A program made the translations under genes and the position numbers. From the NCBI RefSeq assembly GCF_030160715.1, contig NZ_BSOW01000026.1, positions 1 through 64,000 on the forward strand: DNA of 64,000 nucleotides. The letters are read 5' to 3'. The stretch comes from Bradyrhizobium iriomotense. GTDB taxonomy: Bacteria > Pseudomonadota > Alphaproteobacteria > Rhizobiales > Xanthobacteraceae. Positions 16,940 through 25,724 of the stretch are shown here, piece after piece. Position 1 is the stretch's first letter, and each line of letters starts with the position of its first letter. The notes beneath the pieces are model-generated. The model did not search any database. It was not told where the DNA came from and saw only the letters and a program-made list of their open reading frames with translations.

Positions 16940-18487
16940 TCAGGCGCGCTTCGGCGCACCGGCGCCGAGCGAGACCATATCGAGACGGAACACCGAACCG
17001 CGCGGATGCAGCGTGTAACCTTCGACATAGGAACGCTGTGCCGCAAGCAGATCGAAGAACGCCGAGATGACCGTCGGGACTTCCGTGTTCATCATCTCCT
17101 GCGCCTTCGCGTAGAGCGCGGTGCGCTTCGCTTCGTCGGTCTCGACCCGGGCCGCATTGATGACGGTGTCGAACTCGCTGTTGTTCCAGCGAGTTTCGTT
17201 CCAGGTCGCGTTCGACGTGTAGAGCAGGTTGAAGATCGCATCTGCGGTCGGCTGCATGTTGTAGAAGCCGACGTAGAAATTGCCCTTCTTCCAGACTTGG
17301 TCGAGATAGGTCGCGTGCGGCATCGTCTGCACGTTGATCCGGAAGCCGGCTGCGGCGGCCATCTCGCGAACCGCGACGCCGAGCTGAGTACGGGTGGCCG
17401 GCCTGTCGGAAGCGATCAGCGTCAGATCGATACCGTTGGGATAGCCCGCGTCGGCCAAAAGCTGCTTCGCCTTGGCGATGTCGGGCTTCTTCTGCGGAAT
17501 ATTCTTGTAGAAGTGGTAGGCGGAGCTCAATGGCGTGTCGTTGCCGGGCGTCCCGTAGCCGCCGGCGACGAAGCCGACGGTTGCCTCGCGGTCGACCGCC
17601 AGTGCCAGGGCCTGGCGGACCCGGACGTCGTTGAATGGCTTCTGGTCGCAGCCGAGGTTGATATTGAGGAACTGGCCGGAGGGCGTTCGCAGTGCTTTGA
17701 CGCCGCTGGCCTTGACAAGTCGCTCATACTCGCCGGGCGTCGTCGTCAGAAGCAGGTCGATCTCGCCGGAAATCATCGCCGAGGCTTCGGCGGTACGGTC
17801 CGGATAGATGAGCAATTCCACGCGGTCGAGATAGGGGCGCGTCGGGTCGTAATAGGCGGCATTTCGTTCGACGACGATCTTCCGATCGGGCTCATAGGAC
17901 ACGAGCTTGAAGGGGCCGGTGCCGTTCGCTGTCGTCGAAAGGCTGGCGATGTCGGTCGCGATGACCTTCGCAGGCACGATACGCGCGTTGAGATAGGTGA
18001 GGGCCACCGGCAGGTCGGCGTAGGCGCCGGAGAGCGTGAACTTGACGGTCAAGGGATCTATCGCCGCGACCTCCTTGATCGGACCGACATTGGTCCGGCC
18101 GGGCGAGGCAGTTTTCGGATCGAGGATGGCATTGATGGTAGCGACGACATCCTCGGAGGTCAGCGGCGAACCGTCGTGGAACGTAACTCCCGGGCGCAGC
18201 TTGAAGGTCCACTCCGTCCGTGTCTCATTCGGTTCCCAGGAGATCGCAAGGTCTGGCTCGACGGTCATGTCCGGCTTCAGCCGGGTCAGGTTGGAGTAGA
18301 GCAATTCGGTGACGAGATACTCCGGATTGACCCGCGCCAGCATCGGATGAATCACCGCCGCCGCCTGGTCGAGCGACATCCGCAGCACGCCGCCGCGCTT
18401 GGGGGCATCGGCGATGGCGATCCTGGGGAGGGTGACGAGGCTGATTGCAGTCCCGGCAAGAAAGAGGCGGCGGGTGACGGTCAGCAT
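16940..18487 (-). CDS. Periplasmic peptide-type substrate-binding protein (SBP family 5)
   Basis: 515 aa extracytoplasmic receptor of the DppA/OppA type. The N-terminus MLTVTRRLFLAGTAISLVTL, ending IAIADA, is a signal peptide with a Tat-like Arg pair. The mature protein has the family-5 hallmark FKLRPGVTFHDGSPLTSEDV at about residues 95-115 and the later RQALALAVDRE motif. It is encoded first after the M20 peptidase and directly before the permeases. The ligand is not predictable. The neighbouring amide hydrolases suggest an N-acylated or peptide-like nitrogen compound. Confidence 0.92.
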   Translation of the reverse strand: MLTVTRRLFLAGTAISLVTLPRIAIADAPKRGGVLRMSLDQAAAVIHPMLARVNPEYLVTELLYSNLTRLKPDMTVEPDLAISWEPNETRTEWTFKLRPGVTFHDGSPLTSEDVVATINAILDPKTASPGRTNVGPIKEVAAIDPLTVKFTLSGAYADLPVALTYLNARIVPAKVIATDIASLSTTANGTGPFKLVSYEPDRKIVVERNAAYYDPTRPYLDRVELLIYPDRTAEASAMISGEIDLLLTTTPGEYERLVKASGVKALRTPSGQFLNINLGCDQKPFNDVRVRQALALAVDREATVGFVAGGYGTPGNDTPLSSAYHFYKNIPQKKPDIAKAKQLLADAGYPNGIDLTLIASDRPATRTQLGVAVREMAAAAGFRINVQTMPHATYLDQVWKKGNFYVGFYNMQPTADAIFNLLYTSNATWNETRWNNSEFDTVINAARVETDEAKRTALYAKAQEMMNTEVPTVISAFFDLLAAQRSYVEGYTLHPRGSVFRLDMVSLGAGAPKRA

Positions 18488-18505
18488 AAGAGTGTGCTCC
18501 TTGAG

Positions 18506-19822
18506 TTAGCCGATGACGGCTGCTTCGGGCGAAAGATCGGGACGGAATTCGGCTGACAGATAGGCCAGGACCGACTTCGCGAGCGCGACGATGTCGGTGA
18601 GCGTCGTGAATTCGCCGGGCGCGTGAATTCGGCTGTCCGGCCGACCAAGGCCCGTCAAAAGGATCTCCTGCATGCCGGTGGCTTGCACCCAGCCGAAATC
18701 GGAACAGCTCGTGGCGCCCCATTTGGCGAATTCGTCGGGTGCGTAGCCGAACCCGGCCGACAATGCCTCCTGCCAACGCGGCCAGTGTGGACCGGTCGGA
18801 TCGGACGTCGGCATCAGGTGACCGTTGAGGATGATCTCGATCTCGGCGTGAGGCGTGGCCGTGCGGATCGCATCCTCGATTTCGCGGCGCGCGGCGAGGA
18901 AGTCCTCCTCCGGCGCGTAGCGGCGGCAGATGAGGATCTCGAACCGAGAGGGAATCTGGCCGCCGCATTGGCCGCCGTGAGCGGCGGAAATATCGAGCTG
19001 TGCCGCAAGCGGACGCGTCGCTCCTGGCGGCGCGGGCAGGGCGGATACGCGCTCTGCGATCTTCGGCTTCAAGGCGGCGAGCGTATTGAGGATCGGCAGT
19101 GCGGCCTCGATCGCATTGGCGCCGCCGCCTGCGCTTGGGGCTTCGCTCGCATGAAGCGTCCTGCCGTGCACCCGCAGCAGAAGCGTGAAGAGACCGAAGC
19201 AGCCGGCCCAGATTCGTGGCGCCGCTGCACCGTTGAAGTTGAGGATGTGACCTTCCAGCAAGCCCTGTTCGGCGAGATAGCGTATGCCGGGATAGAGCCC
19301 GCCTTCCTCGTCGGTGCAGAGCAGCAGCATCGGATCGTAGCCGAGCGCCAGGCCGGTTCTGTCGGCGGCGCGCAGCGCCAGCAGCACGGCGGCGATGGTC
19401 CCCTTCATATCGGCGGCGCCAAGGCCGATCAGGCGGTCGCCATCGCGCGTCAGCCGCAGGGGATCGGTTGCCCAGCCCGGTGCAGCGGGCACGGTATCGA
19501 CGTGGAAATATAACCCCAGTGTCGGCTTGCCCGAGCGTCGGCGTGCGATGAGATTGGTGCGCGCGCCATGCGCCGGGCCGCCGGCGACGCGCCATAGCTG
19601 CTCGGGCACATCGACGCGCCGACATTGCAAGCCGAGCGTCGCGACGGCGCTCTCCATCAGTCCGGCAAACGCATCGTATCCCGCGCCGGGCGGGAAGCTG
19701 GTGTCGATCGCCACCATTCGCGCGAGATCGTCGACCGCGCTTTCGGCAATCCGTTCGATCTCGGCAAAGCTGTCGGCCAGTGTCGGTCCGGCCAGCCTGG
19801 GGCTTGATGGGGGCGAAATCAT
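18506..19822 (-). CDS. M20 metallopeptidase, ArgE/DapE-like, intact active site
   Basis: 438 aa hydrolase, first gene of the peptide-type ABC operon. All M20 metal motifs are present: HVDTVP, GAADMKG, CTDEEGG and the C-terminal RIHAPGEF His. It should therefore bind two Zn ions and cleave an amide bond of an N-acyl amino acid or small peptide. This contrasts with the second, ligand-poor M20 at 12350-13564. The start codon abuts the divergent GntR promoter region. It is cytoplasmic, with no signal peptide. Confidence 0.88.
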   Translation of the reverse strand: MISPPSSPRLAGPTLADSFAEIERIAESAVDDLARMVAIDTSFPPGAGYDAFAGLMESAVATLGLQCRRVDVPEQLWRVAGGPAHGARTNLIARRRSGKPTLGLYFHVDTVPAAPGWATDPLRLTRDGDRLIGLGAADMKGTIAAVLLALRAADRTGLALGYDPMLLLCTDEEGGLYPGIRYLAEQGLLEGHILNFNGAAAPRIWAGCFGLFTLLLRVHGRTLHASEAPSAGGGANAIEAALPILNTLAALKPKIAERVSALPAPPGATRPLAAQLDISAAHGGQCGGQIPSRFEILICRRYAPEEDFLAARREIEDAIRTATPHAEIEIILNGHLMPTSDPTGPHWPRWQEALSAGFGYAPDEFAKWGATSCSDFGWVQATGMQEILLTGLGRPDSRIHAPGEFTTLTDIVALAKSVLAYLSAEFRPDLSPEAAVIG

Positions 19823-19903
19823 TTGCGGTGGTTGATTTCTATATTCTATAAAGAAATAGACGATGGACGCCGACTGCTGTCAATTCCAAAGAATGAGGCA
19901 CAT
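19823..19903. promoter_or_regulatory. Divergent promoter/operator between the M20 operon and gntR
   Basis: An AT-rich segment at about 19834-19860 contains an imperfect inverted repeat, TTTCTATA then TATAAAGAAA. It sits in an otherwise GC-rich context between the divergent starts. It is the natural site for the GntR regulator to control the seven-gene operon and itself. Assignment is by position and symmetry only. Confidence 0.4.
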
Positions 19904-20665
19904 GTGACCGGCAAACAGGCAAAGGCAGCGACGAGCGGCCCCTCGAGCCTGCCGGTTCCGCTGTACGAGCACGTCAAGCGACAGATCGCCGAGGCGATCC
20001 TGGTCGGGGAACTGTCCCCCGGCACGGTCCTGCCGGGCGAGGTTGCGCTGGCGGCACGATACGGAGTTGCGGTCGGTACCATGCGCCGCGCCTTGGCGGA
20101 TCTGACGGCCGACGGCATGCTGGTGCGCCGTCGCAAGACCGGCACCGTCGTGACCGGCCGTGCGCCGCAGCACAGCCTGCGCTTCTTCTTCCAATACTTC
20201 CGCCTGCATGGTGAAGACGGCAGCCTGCAGCGTTCCGTGCCCGAGGTCTTGTCGGTGACGGTCCGGCCGGCCGACAGGAAGGAGGCGGCGCTCTTTTCCG
20301 AGCCGGTGGGTGAGCCACTGCTCTGCCTCCATCGCATCCGGCGGGTAAGCCGCGCACCGGTCATGCATTCGCGCATCAGTGTCGTTGCGCGCCGCGTGCC
20401 CGATTTCCCTCGTGCGCCGGCCCGCGTGCCGGCGCTTCTCTATCTTCATCTGCTCGATGCTTATGGCATCCGCATTGCAGCGGTCCGCGAAAAATTGCTG
20501 GCCGAGGTTGCGGACGCGGAAGATCGGCGTCTGCTCGGCCTGCGATCGCCGAGCGCCGTCTTGGTCATTTGCGAAGAGGCATACGATCAGACCGGAGCAT
20601 TGGCGCTCCTCAGCGAGCACCGCGCGACGACCGCGCATCACCACTATGTGAATGAGATCCGCTGA
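19904..20665 (+). CDS. GntR-family regulator with UTRA domain (HutC type)
   Basis: 253 aa from the GTG at 19904, which follows a GAGG motif. The frame remains open to a TTG at 19823, but using it would consume the divergent promoter. The N-terminal winged helix (about 20-90) has VPLYEHVKRQIAEAILVGEL and TMRRALADLTADGMLVRR. The C-terminal UTRA ligand-binding domain (about 105-245) has the LLCLHRIRRVSRAPVMH strand pattern. It likely represses the divergent peptide/amide uptake and hydrolysis operon until a substrate-derived ligand binds. Confidence 0.88.
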   Translation: MTGKQAKAATSGPSSLPVPLYEHVKRQIAEAILVGELSPGTVLPGEVALAARYGVAVGTMRRALADLTADGMLVRRRKTGTVVTGRAPQHSLRFFFQYFRLHGEDGSLQRSVPEVLSVTVRPADRKEAALFSEPVGEPLLCLHRIRRVSRAPVMHSRISVVARRVPDFPRAPARVPALLYLHLLDAYGIRIAAVREKLLAEVADAEDRRLLGLRSPSAVLVICEEAYDQTGALALLSEHRATTAHHHYVNEIR

Positions 20666-20847
20666 CTCGGTTGGAGCGAGAGACGCCCCCCATTTTTTAT
20701 TGGGAGCGGCCGAAGTTTCCGAGGGCAGGGGAGACAGGCGAGCCTACGCTTCTCCGCGATAACGTTCACCCAGCGGTATCCGTTCAAGTCGGCGCCGATG
20801 CAATGACACCCGCTTTGGACGGGCCCCACTGTTTGAGTGAAGTTCCC

Positions 20848-22221
20848 TTACTGGATCCTTTCCACGCCTGAGATCCGAAACCGGTAGTCGAGGATATCAG
20901 ACTTCGGCTGATAGGCCCGGAAGACCATCTTGAACTGGCCTTTCGGCGCCGGAAGCCAGTTCGCGTCCATGTCGCCGCCGGGCGCTTCATGTTGGATCAG
21001 AATGTCGATGCCGCTGTCGGCGTTCTTCTTCAGTCCGCTGGTGCGATCGCCAATCGCGTAGCGATTGATGGGATTGGCGGTGAAGAACAACCGGCCATCC
21101 TCCATCAGTTCATACATCGACAGCGACCAGAACGCTTCGACAGGAATGCCGGTCGCGGGGATGTGAAGGCGGTATTTTCGCTCGCCGGTGAACGCGTCGC
21201 CGCGCGTATCCGTTTCGGCGCTCGGGTAGACAGCCTCGGCGGGCTCAAGGGCCAAGAGTGCGTTGAGGGCGATGACTGCCCGATAGTTATAATCCGTTCC
21301 AAAGTTTCCGATCTGCGGCGGATTGTAGTACCAGCCGTTGACCGGCGTTGCGTCTCCCGCCAGGGATTTCTTGAGCGACGCAAGCATCGCCGGGAAGTGC
21401 CGGTCCCACTCTGCTCGGACATCAGCGGGCAACGCGTCCCACGAGCATGCCTTGCCACAGATGCCGATTGTCGCAAACCGCTCCAGTAGCAGTTTCTCGT
21501 AAGATGGCACCTCATTCAGGGCCAACGCCTGATTGACGATTGCCACGAACGCCGCCGCACTGTTCGTTACGGGAGCAATCCCCTTCGGTCTCTGGGATTC
21601 CTGCTTGCTCAGCGACTCGATCCGGGTTCCGTCCTGCAGCGCGCGGACAGCGGGCAAGTCCGCGGGTCCGTCGACCACGATGCGCGTGAGGACGAGGACA
21701 TCGACGGTCGGTGAACGAACGAGCCTCGCGTTCTCCGGCAACTCGCCCTGCCAGTCGGGGCCGACGACGATGAAGTCACCCTCGCGCGTACCCGTCAGCC
21801 GGCGACCGATCGTCGCAAAGTGGTTCGAGAAAATGTCGTAGAACGCGATGGAGTAGTAACGTCCGTTCGTGGCTGGCACATGGATTCGAACGGGCCCCGC
21901 CGACAGATCGAGAAAAGCTCTCGAATAGAGTGTGTCGTTGTTTGGGGTCGTGACCACTCGCCGCCGGTGGTCCACGAGGTCACGACCGTGCACGAATTGA
22001 TTCGCCGGCGCGCGCGCGGGATTGGCGGGATCTTCGAGGTAGCTCCAGCGCAACCGCATCATTTCAGCAATTGGAAAGGCGTATGTGAATGCCTGTTTGA
22101 TCGTCGAGCCGGTCGAAAATGGTGTGGCGGGCTGCGCTTTCAGCGACTGAGCAAGAAACGGGGCGATCATTAGCAGACCTGATCCCGCCAACGTCGTCAC
22201 CGTGTTCCGAAGTCGGTTCAT
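20848..22221 (-). CDS. Exported DUF1254/DUF1214 protein (copy 1)
   Basis: 457 aa with a Sec signal peptide (MNRLRNTVTTLAGSGLL, ending SLKAQ). It has the DUF1254 core TTPNNDTLYSRAFLDLSAGP and YYSIAFYDIFSNHFATIG at about residues 90-135. The DUF1214 C-terminal half has FWSLSMYELMEDGRLFF and NPINRYAIGDRT, and ends in a QFKMVFRAYQP strand. The molecular function of the family is not established. It lies 48 bp downstream of a second homologue, so the pair form one operon. No gene was found in the 182 bp between this stop and gntR. Confidence 0.85.
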   Translation of the reverse strand: MNRLRNTVTTLAGSGLLMIAPFLAQSLKAQPATPFSTGSTIKQAFTYAFPIAEMMRLRWSYLEDPANPARAPANQFVHGRDLVDHRRRVVTTPNNDTLYSRAFLDLSAGPVRIHVPATNGRYYSIAFYDIFSNHFATIGRRLTGTREGDFIVVGPDWQGELPENARLVRSPTVDVLVLTRIVVDGPADLPAVRALQDGTRIESLSKQESQRPKGIAPVTNSAAAFVAIVNQALALNEVPSYEKLLLERFATIGICGKACSWDALPADVRAEWDRHFPAMLASLKKSLAGDATPVNGWYYNPPQIGNFGTDYNYRAVIALNALLALEPAEAVYPSAETDTRGDAFTGERKYRLHIPATGIPVEAFWSLSMYELMEDGRLFFTANPINRYAIGDRTSGLKKNADSGIDILIQHEAPGGDMDANWLPAPKGQFKMVFRAYQPKSDILDYRFRISGVERIQ

Positions 22222-22269
22222 GTCCTTCTCCGTCTTTGGTTTGCATCGAGATGCCGGGGAGCAGCTGCC

Positions 22270-23601
22270 TTAGGCTGATTGAACGGCAGGAACCTGATAG
22301 TTCCCTTCAATTAAGGATGGCTTCGGCAGGTATGCCCGCAAGATCAGGACGAACTTGCCGTCGGCCGGCGTCGGCAGCCAATTTGCGTTCGGATTTGACG
22401 TCGGCTCCGTCCGCGACATCCATACTTCGAGCGAACCACCGGCACCGCGCTTCAAGTCGGGAGTCCGGTCACCGATCGTGTACCGATTGATCGCATTCTC
22501 GGCGAAGAATAGCTGGCCGTCCGCCGTCACGCGGTACATCGAGAGAGACCAGAATGAATCGGCGGGCGGAAGTTGATCTGCCGAGAATGTCAGTTTCCAC
22601 GACTGCGAGCTGTCGAATCCCCGCCCATCGGGACCTCCGGAGCGCAGATACATCGCTTCGACCCGAGGCAATGCGCCGAGACCGGCGAGGGCGACCAGAG
22701 CGCGATAATCGTAATCCTCGCCGAAATCACCGAGACTAAAGCGAGGGAAGGTCCAGCCGTTTCTCATCAGGGCATTCCGCCGCGCCTGCGCCATGACACT
22801 TACCGCCTCGGCGATGCCGGCCTTGATCTCGGGGATCTGTTCGGGAGAGAATCGCGCGGGATCGAATGTTCGCCCGAACTCGATCAACGGCGCCATGCTG
22901 TCGAGCATGCGTGCATCCGTCACCGGAGGCGGGCTCTCATTCATGAGTTCTTGCACGGATGCAAAATACTGGTCCCATGGCGCCGAGCGTTTCGCATGGC
23001 TCTTCGGCGCGGCCGCTTCGGGCCCCTTGATCGTCCATCCGTCCTGAAAAGCATGTGCCTTTGGCAAGTCGCTTTCGCCGTCGACAAGGGTTCGCCCGAG
23101 GACCCACACCCAGTTGGTCGGGGAGCGGATGGCCATGCTGCTTGTATGGTTAGGACCCACGATAGTGAATGTCCTCGCGCTGGATCCGCTCGTGCGGGTG
23201 CCGACAATTGCGAAATTGTTCGAATACATGTCCAACAACGGCACGCAATAGTACCTGCTGCCGGAGGCTGGCACGCTGATCGTGATCGGCCCGTTTTCCA
23301 GATTCAACCATGCTTGGGAATACAAGGTGTCATTGTTGGGGGTGGTGACGAACTGTCCCTTCGCGGTGATCAGCGCACGCTGATGCTGGAAGGTGTTGAC
23401 CTTGACACCATCGGCGCTACGCGCTGCGCGCTGTTCAGCCATCTCGATGAGGGGAAGGCCCCAAAGCCACGCATTACGTGCGGCGACTCTGAGGTTGGCC
23501 GGCGCGGCGGCCTCGGACGCAGTTTCAGAACGCGAAGCCGCGCGGACTCGGGTCGAAACCAGCGCCGCTGCCATAGTGGCGAGAAACTGTCGACGTTCCA
23601 C
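22270..23601 (-). CDS. Exported DUF1254/DUF1214 protein (copy 2)
   Basis: 443 aa paralogue of the downstream gene with the same landmarks: TTPNNDTLYSQAWLNLENGP, YYCVPLLDMYSNNFAIVG, FWSLSMYRVTADGQLFF and NAINRYTIGDRT. The N-terminus MERRQFLATMAAALVS carries a twin-arginine-like RRQFLA motif, whereas copy 1 has a plain Sec signal, so the two may use different export routes. It is first in a two-gene operon divergent from a LysR regulator. Biochemical role unknown. Confidence 0.85.
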   Translation of the reverse strand: MERRQFLATMAAALVSTRVRAASRSETASEAAAPANLRVAARNAWLWGLPLIEMAEQRAARSADGVKVNTFQHQRALITAKGQFVTTPNNDTLYSQAWLNLENGPITISVPASGSRYYCVPLLDMYSNNFAIVGTRTSGSSARTFTIVGPNHTSSMAIRSPTNWVWVLGRTLVDGESDLPKAHAFQDGWTIKGPEAAAPKSHAKRSAPWDQYFASVQELMNESPPPVTDARMLDSMAPLIEFGRTFDPARFSPEQIPEIKAGIAEAVSVMAQARRNALMRNGWTFPRFSLGDFGEDYDYRALVALAGLGALPRVEAMYLRSGGPDGRGFDSSQSWKLTFSADQLPPADSFWSLSMYRVTADGQLFFAENAINRYTIGDRTPDLKRGAGGSLEVWMSRTEPTSNPNANWLPTPADGKFVLILRAYLPKPSLIEGNYQVPAVQSA

Positions 23602-23679
23602 TTGTTCGCTCCCTGCTTGCTTGTTTGGCCGGCGCCATGCGTCGTGACCACCGAAAGCCCGGCTGACGAACAGGGTGAA

Positions 23680-23718
23680 CTACTGGAACATGCCTGTAAA
23701 TTTGATTATATTCAGTAG
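23680..23718. promoter_or_regulatory. Possible operator between DUF1254 operon and lysR
   Basis: A 6-bp inverted repeat, CTACTG (23680-23685) and CAGTAG (23713-23718), flanks an AT-rich 27-bp centre in the divergent promoter region. Its position fits a LysR-type recognition/activation site. The arms are short, so this is only a candidate. Confidence 0.3.
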
Positions 23719-23752
23719 GTGATTACTTTCTGTTATATCAGGGCGCCCCAGA

Positions 23753-24712
23753 ATGCTCACAGCTTCGGACTTGCTGCTCAGGCGGCTGCGAATGCGGCAT
23801 TTCCAGTTGCTCGTTCTGCTTGGCGATCTGGGTTCGTTACGCGCGGCTGCGGCGTCGCTCAACCTCACGCAGCCCGCCGCCAGCAAGATGTTGGCCGAGG
23901 TTGAACGGACGTTCGGGGCTCCGTTGTTCGATCGAGGGCGGCATGGCGTCGAGCCCAATATCTTCGGCCGCTCCGCGATTCGCCACGCACGCGTGATGAT
24001 GGCTGAAACCGAGCATGCCGCGAACGAATTGAACGCGATGCGAGGCGGCGCGACCACTGTCGTACGTGTAGGAGCACCGTCGATTACCGATGTCGTGCCG
24101 AAAGCGACGGTGGAACTGATGCGGCTTATTCCGGGCACGTGTGTCGAGATCCGAGAGGGGCGTGCGCGCGACCTCCTCAAACTTCTTCTCGATGCCGAAC
24201 TCGATTGCGTGTTGGGTGCTCTGCCGTCCGAAACGTTGACGAACGATCCAATCGAACAGCTTCAATCGGAGGTCGTCTTCAACGATCATATCTGTGCAGT
24301 CGTGGCGAAAACAAATCCGCTATCCCGCAAGGGCAGGGCAAGCTGGCATGATCTGTCCTCTCAACGATGGATCGCTCCTCCTCGCAATACGCCCGTCCGG
24401 CGGGCCTTCATGGCGGGGTTTCTGAACAACGGGCTAACTCCACCCCAGCCGGTCGTGGAAGCGGTTTCACCTCCAACGCTTGGCGCACTCATAAGGCTGG
24501 ATCGTTCATTGATCGGCGTCGCCCGCTATGGCAGCGCTCGGGACAGCGACGCGTTTCCCGGCACTCGGATCGTTGAAATTGTGCCAAAAATGACCTTGCC
24601 TCCGATCTGCGCGATTCTGCGCCGAACATCGGTGCAACGTCCCAAGGCCGTCGTCACCTTCGTCGAGGCTCTCAAGCGCGCCGCTCGCTCGTCACGCCCG
24701 CGCGCGACTTGA
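23753..24712 (+). CDS. LysR-family transcriptional regulator
   Basis: 319 aa. The N-terminal winged helix (about 10-75) has MRHFQLLVLLGDLGSLRAAA and LNLTQPAASKMLAEVERTFG. It is followed by a linker and a LysR substrate-binding domain (about 100-305). It is divergent from the DUF1254 pair with about 150 bp between starts, the usual layout for a LysR regulator and its target. The effector is not predictable. Confidence 0.9.
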   Translation: MLTASDLLLRRLRMRHFQLLVLLGDLGSLRAAAASLNLTQPAASKMLAEVERTFGAPLFDRGRHGVEPNIFGRSAIRHARVMMAETEHAANELNAMRGGATTVVRVGAPSITDVVPKATVELMRLIPGTCVEIREGRARDLLKLLLDAELDCVLGALPSETLTNDPIEQLQSEVVFNDHICAVVAKTNPLSRKGRASWHDLSSQRWIAPPRNTPVRRAFMAGFLNNGLTPPQPVVEAVSPPTLGALIRLDRSLIGVARYGSARDSDAFPGTRIVEIVPKMTLPPICAILRRTSVQRPKAVVTFVEALKRAARSSRPRAT

Positions 24713-24810
24713 CCAAGCGAGAGCCGAAAGAACTGCGCGTGAAAGGCAACTTGCCGGCAGAATGAACAATGGCTCAAATGCTATCCTTGTAGCTCTGTCC
24801 TTCTTGCATG

Positions 24811-24852
24811 TTGCTCCACCAGCCAGTGGGGCACTATATTTCGTGTCGACAA
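24811..24852 (+). promoter_or_regulatory. Promoter and operator of the gntR/FCD regulator
   Basis: A TTGCTC box (24811-24816) and a TATATT box (24835-24840) are spaced 18 bp apart. They are followed immediately by the palindrome TGTCGACA (24844-24851) inside GTGTCGACAA, which would cover the transcription start. The same 10-mer is found upstream of the next gene (25640-25649). TGT-N2-ACA symmetry fits operators of FadR-subfamily GntR proteins, so autorepression is likely. Confidence 0.55.
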
Positions 24853-24862
24853 GAGGTTTTGC

Positions 24863-25567
24863 ATGATCGACAGGACGATCGTTCCTTCAACCGACCGTAA
24901 GCGCGGTGAAGGGGTCAAATTGGTTTACGACATCCTCCGCGACGACATTCTGGATCTCGTCCTGCCGCCCGGCAGCCCGATCGATGAGGTCCAGTTGGCG
25001 GAACGACTGTCGATGTCGCGTACGCCGATCCGCGAAGCACTCGTGCGGCTGGCCGGTGAGGGGCTCGTCACCGCGCTGCCAAATCGCTCGACGATCGTGT
25101 CGAACATCGACTTTCTCAACCTCCACACCTTCTTCGACGCGCTGACGCTGATGTATCGCGTGACAACACGGCTGGCCGCTGAGTGTCGTACGGAAGTGGA
25201 CCTTGAAATCATTCGCACGCGTCAGGCCGAGTTCACCCGTGCCGTGGAGGCGCACGATGCGCTCGCCATGATCGCCACAAATCGCAATTTTCACGCGGCG
25301 ATCGCTGAGGCGGGGCGCAATCCCTATTACATCAGTCTTTTTGGCCGGCTTCTCGATGAAGGCCGGCGAATCCTGCGCATCTACTACTCCTCGTTCGACG
25401 ATCATCTGCCCCGCCGCTACGTGATCGAGCACGAGGACATCATCGCTGCGATCGACGCCCGCGACGTTGAGAAGGCGGACCAACTGGCCTCCGCCCATGC
25501 CGACCAGATCGTTCGGCACATTCAGGAGATGATCGGGCGCGACCGCCGTCAGCGCATTGCGCTGTAA
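24863..25567 (+). CDS. GntR-family regulator, FadR/FCD subgroup (hydroxyproline locus)
   Basis: 234 aa. The N-terminal winged helix (about 17-85) has VYDILRDDILDLVLPPGSPI and MSRTPIREALVRLAGEGLV. The C-terminal all-helical FCD domain (about 95-220) has the metal-binding His pattern (NRNFHAAI, then RYVIEHEDIIAAI and ASAHADQI). A GAGG ribosome-binding site precedes the ATG. It is followed by the deaminase, dehydrogenase and epimerase genes on the same strand and shares a 10-bp operator with them, so it is the probable repressor of hydroxyproline catabolism. Confidence 0.9.
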   Translation: MIDRTIVPSTDRKRGEGVKLVYDILRDDILDLVLPPGSPIDEVQLAERLSMSRTPIREALVRLAGEGLVTALPNRSTIVSNIDFLNLHTFFDALTLMYRVTTRLAAECRTEVDLEIIRTRQAEFTRAVEAHDALAMIATNRNFHAAIAEAGRNPYYISLFGRLLDEGRRILRIYYSSFDDHLPRRYVIEHEDIIAAIDARDVEKADQLASAHADQIVRHIQEMIGRDRRQRIAL

Positions 25568-25637
25568 GCTATTCCCAAAGTTCAACAAATCTTACCCGCC
25601 GCCGCCTCGCGCGTGCGGCTCTTCGCGCTTGCATTCT

Positions 25638-25670
25638 TTGTGTCGACAAATAAAATACAAATGATATGCT
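25638..25670 (+). promoter_or_regulatory. Second GTGTCGACAA operator, promoter of the catabolic operon
   Basis: The palindrome TGTCGACA (25641-25648) recurs within the same GTGTCGACAA context as at the regulator's own promoter. It overlaps a possible -35 (TTGTGT, 25638-25643), with an AT-rich TGATAT/TATGCT -10 candidate at 25662-25670. It lies about 75 bp before the deaminase gene. Shared spacing and sequence suggest control by the GntR regulator upstream. Confidence 0.5.
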
Positions 25671-25724
25671 GAGGTCGAATGACCGGACCGGCGATCCGGA
25701 AAATGGCAAACCCAGGAGATTCGA

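Noticed and set aside
16442..18556. 704-codon plus-strand open frame
   Set aside because: It is antisense to dppB and the family-5 binding protein, both with clear domains. Its Arg/Asp/Gly/Val-rich composition is typical of antisense frames in GC-rich DNA.
19823..19903. Longer gntR start at the TTG 19823
   Set aside because: It would leave no promoter for two divergent genes and adds non-family residues; the GTG at 19904 has a GAGG site.
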